From Betaproteobacteria bacterium SCGC AG-212-J23 (GTDB taxonomy: Bacteria > Pseudomonadota > Gammaproteobacteria > Burkholderiales > SG8-39): a stretch of 64,000 bases of DNA. The translations under genes and the position numbers were made by a program. The stretch spans positions 21,099 through 85,098 of the forward strand of contig LSTF01000001.1 of the NCBI GenBank assembly GCA_001644455.1, in the 5' to 3' direction. A model generated the notes under the pieces. That model was not told where the DNA came from, did no database searches, and worked only from the letters and a program-made list of their open reading frames with translations. Positions 54,240-63,663 of the stretch are shown here, one piece after another (within the stretch, counting starts at the first letter, position 1; each line of letters opens with the position of its first letter).

Positions 54240-54638
54240 CTGCGCGCACTGCTCGCGCGCATAGCGCGTGCCGACGACGCCGCTGTCGTCCGGGCCGCCG
54301 TTCACGGCGACGATCTTCTCGTCGCGCAGCACGAAGCTCATCGGGTAGAAGCCCTCGAAGACGCCGCGGCGGTTCTTGTCGTTCACCCAGACGCACACGC
54401 CCCAGCCGTGCTGCTGCTCGCGCAGCGCGGTCTTGCGCTGGAAGAGCTGCTTCGGCTCGGTGCGGATGTCGACGATCGCGTCCTTCGGATCGGCCAGGCG
54501 GAGGCGCAGGTAGCTGAGGATTTCCTCCTTGTAGCGCGCCGGCGCCGGGCCGTACTCGACCGAGCTCATCTCCTGCTTGGAGACGGTGGTGTTGCAGCCC
54601 GCGAGCGCGAGCAGGAGGAAGGTCAGGATTCTTCGCAT
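54210..54638 (-). CDS. Small lipoprotein of unknown function
   Basis: MRRILTFLLLALAGCNTTVSKQEMSSVEYGPAPARYKEEILSYLRLRLADPKDA; lipobox LAGC. Confidence 0.75.
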   Translation of the reverse strand: MRRILTFLLLALAGCNTTVSKQEMSSVEYGPAPARYKEEILSYLRLRLADPKDAIVDIRTEPKQLFQRKTALREQQHGWGVCVWVNDKNRRGVFEGFYPMSFVLRDEKIVAVNGGPDDSGVVGTRYAREQCAQLGAPFVQLR

Positions 54639-54645
54639 CGCGAAA

Positions 54646-55887
54646 TTATGGCGCAGCCGCCGCCGGAAGCCGAGGACGTTTTGCCAGCACGAAAAACAGC
54701 GACCCCAGGCCGGCGAGCAGCGCGAGGATGGTGAACCCGGCGCGGTAATTGCCGGTGAGGTCGGCCATGATGCCGGCGATCATCGGCCCGCCGATCTGGC
54801 CGATGACGATGATCATGAACGACAGCCCGAGGATCATGCCGATCGCGCTGCGACCGAAGTAGTCGGCGCGCAGCGCCTGCATGAACGGCCCGCGCAGGCC
54901 CCAGGCGGCGCCGTGCAGCACGGCGAACGCGAGCACCATCGCCACGTTCGCCGCGTAGGTGAGGAGCAGCAGCGCCGTCATGTGGGTCAGCATGCACGCC
55001 GCCGAGATGAGGCGCTTGTCGTAGCGGTCGCCGATCAGCCAGCCGATGAACACCCCGCCGAGCTGCGACAGCGTGAGCACGGTGTAGACCAGCGACGCCT
55101 GCGCGAGGGAGTAGCCGAGCCCCTGGTTCATGTGGGTGATGGAGTGCACGCTCACCGCATGCACGACCAGCAGCGCGAAGCCGTGGCCGAGCGAGAGCAG
55201 CCAGAAGGCCGGCGTGCGCAGCGCCTCGCGCGCGGTGAAATCGCGAGTCGCGCCGGGTGTCGATGAGACCCCTTCTTTGGGCGGGGCCGGAGGGATGCCG
55301 TCCACGGTCTCGCCGTAGTCCTCGGGGCGGCGGCGCATGACGAACGCCAGCGGCAGGCCGACGACGATCATCACCACCCCGGAGCCGAACGCCGTGGCGC
55401 GCCAGCCGAAGGCGCCCATCGACCAGGCGAGCATGGGCAGCGAGATGCCGCCCAGGGCGAGGCCGATCGACATCGACGACAGGGCGCGCGCCCGCCAGCG
55501 CTCGAACCAGTTGATGAGCGCGACGTTGACCGGAAAGAAGCCGCACAGGCTCGAGCCGAGGGCGATGACGATGAAGGCGCCGTAGAACGTGAGCAGCGTG
55601 TCGGTGAAGCTGAGCAGCATCAGGCCGATGCCGAACACCACCACGCCGATGCGGATCCAGATCTGCGGCCCGAAGCGGTCGATCATCCAGCCGAGGATCG
55701 GGCCGAGGATCGCCACTTCCATCTGCTGCAGCGCCGCCGCGCCGGACAGCGCGGTCTTGCTCCAGCCGCGTTCCTCCTGCAGTACTGCCACGTAGGCGCC
55801 GAACGCCTGCGTCATCAATCCGGCCTGGAGAAACTGCAGGCCGGAGCCGGCGCCGACCATGTACCATCCGTGGAAGATTTTCTTCAA
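54646..55887 (-). CDS. MFS transporter
   Basis: Twelve-TM pattern; HGWYMVGAGSGLQFLQAGLMTQAFGAYVAVLQEERGWSKTALSGA...GPILGWMIDRFGPQ. Confidence 0.92.
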   Translation of the reverse strand: MKKIFHGWYMVGAGSGLQFLQAGLMTQAFGAYVAVLQEERGWSKTALSGAAALQQMEVAILGPILGWMIDRFGPQIWIRIGVVVFGIGLMLLSFTDTLLTFYGAFIVIALGSSLCGFFPVNVALINWFERWRARALSSMSIGLALGGISLPMLAWSMGAFGWRATAFGSGVVMIVVGLPLAFVMRRRPEDYGETVDGIPPAPPKEGVSSTPGATRDFTAREALRTPAFWLLSLGHGFALLVVHAVSVHSITHMNQGLGYSLAQASLVYTVLTLSQLGGVFIGWLIGDRYDKRLISAACMLTHMTALLLLTYAANVAMVLAFAVLHGAAWGLRGPFMQALRADYFGRSAIGMILGLSFMIIVIGQIGGPMIAGIMADLTGNYRAGFTILALLAGLGSLFFVLAKRPRLPAAAAP

Positions 55888-55905
55888 GGCTTATTAGGCT
55901 AATCC

Positions 55906-56412
55906 ATGACGATCTCGATGTATCAGGCGAGCGCGCCCCGTTTCGCGCGCATGCTGCGCAACCTCTCCGCGATCCTCGCGAAGGCGCAAGCCCACGTCGA
56001 AGCGAAGAAGCTCGACGCGGCGGCGCTCACCACCTACCGGCTGTTCCCCGACATGTTTCCGCTGACGCGCCAGGTGCAGATCGCCTGCGATACGGCGAAG
56101 GGCGCGACGGCGCGCCTCGCCGGCGTCGAGCCGCCGAAGCACGAGGACACCGAGCAGACGCTGCCGGAGCTGCAGGCGCGCATCGCCAAGACGCTCGACT
56201 TCGTCGAGTCGATGAAGGCGGCGCAGATCGACGGCTCGGAGACGCGTGACGTGACGCTCAAGATGCGCGCTGGCGAGGTGCACTTCAAGGGACTCGACTA
56301 CCTTTTCAACCACGCCTACCCGAACTTCTACTTCCACGTCACCACCGCATACAACATTCTGCGGCACAACGGCGTCGAGATCGGCAAGAAGGACTTCATC
56401 GGCCCCTTCTAG
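55906..56412 (+). CDS. DUF1993-family protein
   Basis: MTISMYQASAPRFARMLRNLSAILAKAQAHVEAKKLDAAALTTYRLFPDMFPLTRQVQIACDTAKGATARLAGVE...HVTTAYNILRHNGVEIGKKDFIG. Confidence 0.9.
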   Translation: MTISMYQASAPRFARMLRNLSAILAKAQAHVEAKKLDAAALTTYRLFPDMFPLTRQVQIACDTAKGATARLAGVEPPKHEDTEQTLPELQARIAKTLDFVESMKAAQIDGSETRDVTLKMRAGEVHFKGLDYLFNHAYPNFYFHVTTAYNILRHNGVEIGKKDFIGPF

Positions 56413-57086
56413 AGGGCCGTGAGGATTGCCGCCAGCTCGCGCGGCATCGAGATCTGCGGATAGTGGTGCGTCGGCAGCTCGTGGTATTGCCAGGCCTTGT
56501 CGGCTTTGGTCGCGGCGCCGAACGGCGCGAACGTCGTCGGTGAATAGCCGCTGCAGAAGATGTAGGCGCGCTTGCCCTTGTAGTTTCCCTTCAGCGAGAC
56601 CTTTTCCTTCAGGGTGGCGAGCGGCTGCGGGTTGCGGCGCGATTGCAGCCAGGCGAGCTCCTGCGGGTCGGTGATGCCCTGCGGCCCGGGCGGCGGCACT
56701 TGCCAGCCCTGCAGGGCCAGAAGCTTCTCGCGCATCTCCGGCCGGGCCAGGTCGAGGAGCGACTGGCCGTCCTTCGGCACGAACGCGTCGAGGTAGACGA
56801 GGCTGCGGATTTTTTCCGCCACGCGGTCGGCGACCGCGCTGACGACCATGCCGCCGTAGCTGTGTCCGACCAGCGCGAAGTCGGACAGCCGTTCGTACTC
56901 GATCGTGCCGAGAACATCGTTCACGTGCGTCGACAGGTCGACCGAGGGCGACGCGAGGTGCACGCGCTCGCCGATGCCGGTCATGGAGGGAGTGAAGACT
57001 TCGTGGCCTTGCGCGCGCAGCAGCTGGGCGAGCCGGGACCACATCCAGCTGCCGCCCCAGGCGCCGTGAACCAGGACGAACTTCAA
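56409..57086 (-). CDS. Alpha/beta-fold hydrolase, TTG start
   Basis: KFVLVHGAWGGSWMWSRLAQLLRAQGHEVFTPSMTGIGERVHL...FALVGHSYGGMVVSAVADR. TTG at 57086 near the stop of the upstream gene. Confidence 0.88.
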   Translation of the reverse strand: MKFVLVHGAWGGSWMWSRLAQLLRAQGHEVFTPSMTGIGERVHLASPSVDLSTHVNDVLGTIEYERLSDFALVGHSYGGMVVSAVADRVAEKIRSLVYLDAFVPKDGQSLLDLARPEMREKLLALQGWQVPPPGPQGITDPQELAWLQSRRNPQPLATLKEKVSLKGNYKGKRAYIFCSGYSPTTFAPFGAATKADKAWQYHELPTHHYPQISMPRELAAILTAL

Positions 57087-57088
57087 AA

Positions 57089-57403
57089 TTACTTCTTGTC
57101 GCCGCTGGTGATGAAGCTGGAAACGTCGACCTGGTCGAGCTTCACCGCGGCCTTGTTCTCGGCCTCGATCCTCGCCTTCATGCGATCGGTTTCCCGGGTC
57201 GCCTCCTCGAAGGCGTTGGCGAGCTTGAAACAGAAGGCGGCGAGCGCCTTCGGGTCGGGCTTCTTCTGCTCGGTGCCGGAGAGCGTGCCGTACACGCGGG
57301 CGGCGAGGTTGATGTAGATCTTCTCGGCGAGATCGATGTAGGCCTCGCGCGCGGCGCCGGCCTGGGCTTCTACCTTCGCGGGTGCTGATCCTGATCCACT
57401 CAT
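57089..57403 (-). CDS. Hypothetical protein
   Basis: MSGSGSAPAKVEAQAGAAREAYIDLAEKIYINLAARVYGTLSGTEQKKPDPKALAAFCFKLANAFEEAT. Confidence 0.6.
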   Translation of the reverse strand: MSGSGSAPAKVEAQAGAAREAYIDLAEKIYINLAARVYGTLSGTEQKKPDPKALAAFCFKLANAFEEATRETDRMKARIEAENKAAVKLDQVDVSSFITSGDKK

Positions 57404-59187
57404 CGTCTGGAGATGTTACTACGCTCATCCTCGCTGAGGGTGCGCGCCAGCTGATCGCGCAGCTCGTTCGACACCGTGATGCGCGCTTCGGACGTGTCCT
57501 TGTGCACCGCGTAGAGCTTCGCCTGCACTTCCTGGTCGTGCTCGGCGAACGCTTCGGCGGCGCGGCGGGCGCGCTCGGCGTCGCCGCCGATCATGGCGAG
57601 CGCGGTCTCGCCGAGCTTGAGCGCCGAGAGCCAGGTCTCGCGCTCGATCAGCTCGATGCCCAGGTCGCGCAGCTCGAAGCTGTGCCGCATGTCGTGCGCC
57701 CGGGCGATGATGCGCAGCCGCGGGAAATTCGCCTTGGCGATGCGCGCCAGGCGCGTAATGGCCGACGGGTCCTCGATGGCGATGATCAGGTAGCTCGCCT
57801 GGTCGGCGCCCGCGGCGTGCAGCAGGTCGAGGCGCGTCGCATCGCCGTAGAACACGCGGAAGCCGAACTTGCGGCTCTGCTCGACGTGGTCGGGATCGTC
57901 GTCGAGCACCGTCGGATGGATGCCGGCGGCGTTCAGCAGCCGCGCCACCACCTGGCCGACGCGGCCCAGACCGGCGACGATGACCTGCCCCGCCTCCGGC
58001 GTGTCGGCCGGCGGTTTCTCGTCGCTGCGCTTGAGGCGCGGCAGAAGCACGCGGTCGTGCAGCGTCAGCACCAATGGCGTGAACAGCATCGACAGCGCGA
58101 CCGCGAGCGTGATCGCCTGCGCCATGGTCGCGTCGATCGCGCCGCGCGCCGCGCCGACGCCGAGCAGGACGAAGGCGAATTCGCCGCCCTGCGCGACGAG
58201 CAGGATGAAGAGCGGCCGCTCGTCGCGCGGCAGCCCGGTGACCTGGGCGATCATCCACAGCACCACGCCCTTGAGGAGGAAGAGGCCGGCAATCAGTCCG
58301 ACGACGACCCACGGCCGCGCGAAGAGCACTGCGAAGTCGACGCTCATGCCCACGGAGATGAAGAACAGCCCCAGCAGCAAGCCCTTGAACGGCTCGATCG
58401 CCGCCTCGATCTCGTGGCGGTATTCCGACTCGGCGAGCAGCACGCCGGCGAGGAACGCGCCGAGCGCCATCGACAGCCCGGCGTGCTCGAAGACCAGCGC
58501 GATGCCGAGGACGAGGAGAAGGGCGAAGGCGGTGAAGATCTCGCGCAGCCGGGTGCGGGCGATGTGGCGGAACACCGGCCGCGCGAGGTAGTGGCCCAGG
58601 ACGAGCGTCGCGACGATCGCGCCGACCGCGAAGGCCAGCCCCTGCCAGGAGAACGCCGAGCTCTCGGCGGTGCCGCCGAGGAGCGGGACCACGGCGAGCA
58701 TCGGGATGACCGCCAGGTCCTGGAAGAGCAGGATGGCGAAGGTCGCCTGCCCGCCCTGCGTGCCGAGTGCGCCGCGCTCGGTGAGCGGCTGCAGCGCGAG
58801 CGCCGTCGAGGAGAGCGACAGCGCCATCGCCGCGACCAGCGCCGCCCTCGGGTCGACGCCGAGCGCCCAGGCGACGAGCACGATCACCGCGACCGAGCCG
58901 AGCACTTGCGAGGCGCCGAGGCCGAGCAGCTTGGCGCGCATGCTCCACAGCCGCCCCGGCTCGAGCTCCAGGCCGATGACGAAGAGCAGGAACACCACGC
59001 CGAGCTCGGCGAAGGCGCGCACGTCCTCGATCTGGCCGACCAGCTTGAAGCCCCACGGGCCGATGGCAATGCCGGCGAGCAGGTAGCCCGCCACCGAGCC
59101 GAGCCCGAGGCGGTGCGACAGCATCACGGCGATCACCGCGGCGGCGAAGTAGACCGCCGCTTGCAGCAGGAAGTGCGAGTGCTCCAC
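57400..59187 (-). CDS. Monovalent cation:proton antiporter-2 (CPA2/KefC-like) with RCK/TrkA-N domain, GTG start
   Basis: SHFLLQAAVYFAAAVIAVMLSHRLGLGSVAGYLLAGIAIGPWG; LLFQDLAVIPMLAVVPLL; VIVAGLGRVGQVVARLLNAAGIHPTVLDDDPDHV. Confidence 0.92.
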   Translation of the reverse strand: MEHSHFLLQAAVYFAAAVIAVMLSHRLGLGSVAGYLLAGIAIGPWGFKLVGQIEDVRAFAELGVVFLLFVIGLELEPGRLWSMRAKLLGLGASQVLGSVAVIVLVAWALGVDPRAALVAAMALSLSSTALALQPLTERGALGTQGGQATFAILLFQDLAVIPMLAVVPLLGGTAESSAFSWQGLAFAVGAIVATLVLGHYLARPVFRHIARTRLREIFTAFALLLVLGIALVFEHAGLSMALGAFLAGVLLAESEYRHEIEAAIEPFKGLLLGLFFISVGMSVDFAVLFARPWVVVGLIAGLFLLKGVVLWMIAQVTGLPRDERPLFILLVAQGGEFAFVLLGVGAARGAIDATMAQAITLAVALSMLFTPLVLTLHDRVLLPRLKRSDEKPPADTPEAGQVIVAGLGRVGQVVARLLNAAGIHPTVLDDDPDHVEQSRKFGFRVFYGDATRLDLLHAAGADQASYLIIAIEDPSAITRLARIAKANFPRLRIIARAHDMRHSFELRDLGIELIERETWLSALKLGETALAMIGGDAERARRAAEAFAEHDQEVQAKLYAVHKDTSEARITVSNELRDQLARTLSEDERSNISRR

Positions 59188-59280
59188 GGGAGCGAAGTAT
59201 AGAGGGAGGGTCGCCGCGTCCCGACAGCGCCGCCCGGCGGGATCGCAAAAAGCGGGTACGCCGCTTGCGGTAGCTGCGGC

Positions 59281-59616
59281 ATGAGCATGAAACCGGCGCA
59301 ACTGGGCAGCCTGAACGCCGAGCTGCCGCCCCTCGAGGAGGATCTCGCGGCGCGGATGGAAATCATCTTCGAGCGCTGCCCGACGCTGCACGGATTCACC
59401 GTGCAGGACTGCTCGGCGCTGCCCGAGGAGTTCCGCACGCTCGCGCTGGAGCGCGAGCTGGTGGTGACCGACATCGGCGTCTACCCGAACCTGAATACCC
59501 AGCAGTGCGAGCAGATCTACAACGAGATCGCCGTCGCGCTGCTCGACTTCCTGTTCGAGCGTCCCGCGGCGAAGGACGTGCTGCGCGGCCGCACGTTCGC
59601 CCGCACGCTACACTAA
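59281..59616 (+). CDS. Hypothetical protein
   Basis: MSMKPAQLGSLNAELPPLEEDLAARMEIIFERCPTLHGFTVQDCSALPEEFRTLALERELVVTDIGVYPNLNTQQCEQIYNEIAVALLDFLFERP. Confidence 0.65.
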   Translation: MSMKPAQLGSLNAELPPLEEDLAARMEIIFERCPTLHGFTVQDCSALPEEFRTLALERELVVTDIGVYPNLNTQQCEQIYNEIAVALLDFLFERPAAKDVLRGRTFARTLH

Positions 59617-59688
59617 GGCATCGATCCCTTTTCCAGCGCGTCCGAGCTCGCCCGGGGCATCCGCTCGCGCCGCTTCACGGCCGCCGAG

Positions 59689-61020
59689 GTGGTCGAGCTC
59701 TATCTCTCGCGGATCGGGAAGCACAACCCGGCGCTGAACGCGGTCTGTACGGTCGATGCGAAAGGCGCGCGGGAGCGCGCCGCGGAAGCCGACCGCGCGC
59801 TTGCGCGTGGCGAGGCCTGGGGTCCGCTGCACGGCGTGCCCATGACGATCAAGGACGCACTGGAGACCGCCGGGGTGCGCACCACGGCCGGACATCCGCC
59901 CCTCAAGGACTATGTGCCGAAGACCGACGCCGTGGCGGTGGCGAAGCTGCGTGCCGCGGGGGCGATATTGCTAGGCAAGAGCAACGTGCCGCCGCTTTCG
60001 GCCGACTACCGCGCCGACAACCCGATCTTCGGCCGCACCAACAACCCTTGGGACTTGGAGCGCACGCCGGGCGGCTCGAGCGGCGGCGCCGCCGCTGCAG
60101 TCGCGGCGGGCCTTTCCGCATTCGACGTCGGTAGCGACCTTGCCGGCTCGGTGCGCACGCCGGCGCATTTCTGCGGGCTGTTCGCGCTCAAGGCAACCGA
60201 AGGCCGGGTTTCCAACGCCGGCCACATCCCCGAGCTGCCCGGCCAGCCCCGTGCCGTACGGCATATGAATGTCCTGGGTCCTCTCACCCGATCGATCGAA
60301 GACCTTGAGCTGGTCACGAAGGCGATGTGCGAGCCGCCGGTTCCCTGGGTTTCTGAAAAAGAGATTTCCTCTCCCCGGATCGCGTGGAGCGTCGATTTCG
60401 CCGGCGTGCCGGTCACGCGCGAAACGAAGGACGCGATCGCCGCCCTCGCCGCGAAGCTCGGCGCCGAGCAGCGCAATCCGGACGGGTTCGACTTCGAGCA
60501 GGCATGGGAGCTCTGGGGCGAGATCGCGATCATCGAACGCGCCGCGACCGGTGGCGACCGCGCGCGCGAGCGCGTCGCGGCGTTGAACGCCACGCTCGGC
60601 GAGCGGTGGGCGGTGGCGCGCGGGTCGGCGAGAGGCGCGCGGGCGACCCTCGCGGACTATGCAGTTGCCTTGACCAGAAAAGACCAGTTGGCCGCGGTTC
60701 TCGAAAAATTCTTCGAGCACTGGGACGCGTTCATCTGCCCCGTGACGGTGAGTCCGGCGATCCCGCATGTGCCGTTCGGCACGCCGATCGACGTCGACGC
60801 CGCCAAGGTGCCGTATTTCATCGCCGGCACCGCCTACACCTGCCCGTTCAACCTCACCGGGCATCCGGTTGCGATACTGCCGTTGACCAAATCTTCCTCA
60901 GGCCTTCCAATCGGCGTGCAGGTCGTCGGACCGCTCTGGAGCGAGCCGGCGCTCCTGCAGATCGCGCGCAGAATCGCGCAAATCACCGGACCTTTCACGC
61001 CACCGCCGAATTTCGCTTGA
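59689..61020 (+). CDS. Amidase signature-family protein (true N-terminus probably upstream; see findings)
   Basis: HGVPMTIKDALETAGVRTTAGHPPLKDYVPKTDAVAVAKLRAAGAILLGKSNVPPLSADYRADNPIFGRTNNPWDLERTPGGSSGGAAAAVAAGLSAFDVGSDLAGSVRTPAHFCG. Confidence 0.93.
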   Translation: MVELYLSRIGKHNPALNAVCTVDAKGARERAAEADRALARGEAWGPLHGVPMTIKDALETAGVRTTAGHPPLKDYVPKTDAVAVAKLRAAGAILLGKSNVPPLSADYRADNPIFGRTNNPWDLERTPGGSSGGAAAAVAAGLSAFDVGSDLAGSVRTPAHFCGLFALKATEGRVSNAGHIPELPGQPRAVRHMNVLGPLTRSIEDLELVTKAMCEPPVPWVSEKEISSPRIAWSVDFAGVPVTRETKDAIAALAAKLGAEQRNPDGFDFEQAWELWGEIAIIERAATGGDRARERVAALNATLGERWAVARGSARGARATLADYAVALTRKDQLAAVLEKFFEHWDAFICPVTVSPAIPHVPFGTPIDVDAAKVPYFIAGTAYTCPFNLTGHPVAILPLTKSSSGLPIGVQVVGPLWSEPALLQIARRIAQITGPFTPPPNFA

Positions 61021-62714
61021 TGAAGATCGACTGGGACGTGCCCATCCGTATGGACGATGGGCTGGTGCTCCGCGCCGACGTGTTCAGGCCCGATGACGCC
61101 GGCAGGTACCCCGCGCTGCTGAGCTACGGCCCCTACGGCAAGGGGCTCGCCTTCCAGGAGGGCTACAAGACCGCTTGGGAGATCATGGAGCGCGAGAACC
61201 CGGACGCGGTGCGCGGAACATCGAACCGCTACCAGAACTGGGAAGTGGCCGACCCGGAGAAGTGGGTCCCCGACGGATACGTCTGCATTCGCGTCGACTC
61301 GCGCGGCGCCGGCCGCTCGCCGGGCTTTCTCTGCCACAACGGCGCGCGCGAGACGAAAGACATCCACGACTGCATCGAGTGGGCGGCCAGGCAGCCCTGG
61401 TGCAGCGGCAAGATCGGCATGAACGGCATCTCCTACTACGCCAGCAACCAGTGGCGCGCCGCGGCCGCGAAGCCGCCGCACCTCGCGGCGATCTGCGTCT
61501 GGGAGGGCTGGAACGACGCCTACCGCGAGAGCGCGCGCCACGGCGGCATCATCTGCAGCTTCCGCAAGAACTGGCAGGACATGCAGGTGAAGACCGTGCA
61601 GCACGGCTATCCCAGCGGCAAGAAGAACCCGAATACGGGCGAGCCGGTCTGCGGTCCGGAAACATTGAACGAAAAAGACTTGGAAAAAAATCGCGAGAAC
61701 ATGTGGCAAGCGTTCCTCTCGCGCGAGACCTGGGACGACTACTACGCCGAGCGCACCCCCGACCTTTCGCAGGTGACGATCCCGATGATGACCGCCGCCA
61801 ACTGGGGCGGCCAAGGGCTGCATACACGCGGCAACTTTGAAGGCTTCATGAGAAGCCAATCAAAAGACAAATGGCTGGAAGCGCATGGGGGATCGCACTG
61901 GGCGCCGTTCTACACGGACTATGGCCTGGATCTTCAGAAGCGGTTCTTCGGATATTTCCTGAAAAATGAAAAAAATGGATGGGACAGGCAGCCACGCGTT
62001 CTTCTGAACGTCCGCCACCCCGGCGAGAAGTTCGTGCAACGGCACGAGAACGAATGGCCGCTGGCGCGTACGAAGTGGACGAAGTTTTTCCTGCACAAGG
62101 ATCTTTCTCTCTCCGAGACCGAGCAGGGCGGGGAGGGCACCGTTTCGTATGACCCGATGGGGAATGGTTTGACGTTCTCCATGGTCGCGAAAAAGCCCAC
62201 GGAGATCACGGGACCTTCAGCCCTCAAGTTGTGGATTTCGTCGGCGACCGAAGACGCGGACCTTTTCGTGGTGCTGCGCATCTTCGACCCCGCCGGCAAG
62301 GAAGTGCTCTTCCAGGGCGCGCTCGATCCGAAGACGCCGGTCGCCCAGGGCTGGCTGCGTGCCTCGCACCGCAAGCTCGACCCGGAGAAGAGCCTGCCTT
62401 ACCGGCCGTGGCACAGCCACGATGAACTTCAGAAACTGAAGAAAAACGAAGTTGTGGAACTCGACATCGAGATATGGCCCACCTGCATCGTCGTGCCGGC
62501 CGGCTGGACAATCGCCTTGAGTATTCGCGGCCGCGACTACGAGCACGACGACGCGGCGGCGACGCTGTCCAACATGAAGCACCCGATGAAAGGCTGCGGC
62601 CCCTTCACGCACGACGACGAGACCGACCGGCCGGCCGCCGTTTTCGGCGGCAGGGTGACGCTGCACCTGGATCCGAAGCCTTACGTGTTGCTCCCCATCA
62701 TTCCGGAGAAATGA
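61020..62714 (+). CDS. CocE/NonD-family hydrolase (X-Pro dipeptidyl-peptidase-like)
   Basis: WDVPIRMDDGLVLRADVFRPDDAGRYPALLSYGPYGKG...CIRVDSRGAGRSPGFL...CIEWAARQPWCSGKIGMNGISYYASNQW. TGATG overlap with amidase. Confidence 0.92.
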   Translation: MKIDWDVPIRMDDGLVLRADVFRPDDAGRYPALLSYGPYGKGLAFQEGYKTAWEIMERENPDAVRGTSNRYQNWEVADPEKWVPDGYVCIRVDSRGAGRSPGFLCHNGARETKDIHDCIEWAARQPWCSGKIGMNGISYYASNQWRAAAAKPPHLAAICVWEGWNDAYRESARHGGIICSFRKNWQDMQVKTVQHGYPSGKKNPNTGEPVCGPETLNEKDLEKNRENMWQAFLSRETWDDYYAERTPDLSQVTIPMMTAANWGGQGLHTRGNFEGFMRSQSKDKWLEAHGGSHWAPFYTDYGLDLQKRFFGYFLKNEKNGWDRQPRVLLNVRHPGEKFVQRHENEWPLARTKWTKFFLHKDLSLSETEQGGEGTVSYDPMGNGLTFSMVAKKPTEITGPSALKLWISSATEDADLFVVLRIFDPAGKEVLFQGALDPKTPVAQGWLRASHRKLDPEKSLPYRPWHSHDELQKLKKNEVVELDIEIWPTCIVVPAGWTIALSIRGRDYEHDDAAATLSNMKHPMKGCGPFTHDDETDRPAAVFGGRVTLHLDPKPYVLLPIIPEK

Positions 62715-62715
62715 A

Positions 62716-63663
62716 ATGAAGAAGCTGCTCCTGCTGCTCCTCTTCAGCGCTTCAGCTTACGGCCAGACCTATCCAAACAAGCCGATCCGGATCGTCATCC
62801 CGTTCCCGCCGGGGAACACCACCGACATCATGTCGCGGCTGATCGCGCCGAGGATGAGCGAGCGCCTCGGCCAGCAGGTGATCGTCGAGAACCGGCCCGG
62901 CGCGAGCGGCATGCTCGGCCTGGATTACGTCGCCAAGGGCCCGGCGGACGGCTACACCATCGCCTGCGTGCAGGGCGGCAACATGGTGGTGCTGCCGCAC
63001 ACCAGCAAGAACATCCCGTACAACCCGCTGACGGACTTCGCGCCGATCTCGGTGACGACCTTCAACTACCTCGCGATCGTCGCCGACCCGAACGCGCCGT
63101 TCAAGACCATCGGCGAGATGGTGCGCTACGCGAAGGCGAATCCCGGCAAGCTCACGGTGGCGACGAACGGCGAGGGCGGCTTCCCGCATCTCGCGTTCGA
63201 GCACCTGCGCACCATGGGCGGCTTCACCTACACGCACATCCCCTACAAGGGCAGCTCGGCGATCGCCACCGACATCATGGGCGGGCAGGTGCAGGCGGGC
63301 ATCGACGGCATCACCGGCATGACGCCGCACATCAAGTCGGGAAGGCTGCGCCTCCTCGCCACCACCAACAAGACGCGCCCGGCGCTCTGGCCGGATACGC
63401 CGGTGGCGGCGGAAGACGTGCCGGGCTACGAGTCGGGCGGCTGGTTCGGCTACGCCGCGCCGGCGAAGACGCCGCGCGAGATCGTCCTGCGGCTGAACGA
63501 GGAGATCAACCGCGCCATGCGCACGCCGGACATCGTCGAGAAGCTGGAAGCGGCGGGCCTCATCATCGCGACCGAGTCGCCGGAGTTCTTTGCCAAGGTG
63601 CTGAAGGCGGACTACGAGAAATACGGGAAGCTCGTCAAGGACATCGGCTTCGTTCCGCAATGA
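62716..63663 (+). CDS. Tripartite tricarboxylate transporter (Bug-type) substrate-binding protein
   Basis: YPNKPIRIVIPFPPGNTTDIMSRLIAPRMSERLGQQVIVENRPGASGMLGLDYVAKGPADGYTIAC. Confidence 0.93.
   Translation: MKKLLLLLLFSASAYGQTYPNKPIRIVIPFPPGNTTDIMSRLIAPRMSERLGQQVIVENRPGASGMLGLDYVAKGPADGYTIACVQGGNMVVLPHTSKNIPYNPLTDFAPISVTTFNYLAIVADPNAPFKTIGEMVRYAKANPGKLTVATNGEGGFPHLAFEHLRTMGGFTYTHIPYKGSSAIATDIMGGQVQAGIDGITGMTPHIKSGRLRLLATTNKTRPALWPDTPVAAEDVPGYESGGWFGYAAPAKTPREIVLRLNEEINRAMRTPDIVEKLEAAGLIIATESPEFFAKVLKADYEKYGKLVKDIGFVPQ

Noticed and set aside
57382-59202. 606-aa plus-strand ORF rich in His/Glu/Arg/Asp/Gln
   Set aside because: Exact antisense shadow of the CPA2 antiporter gene.
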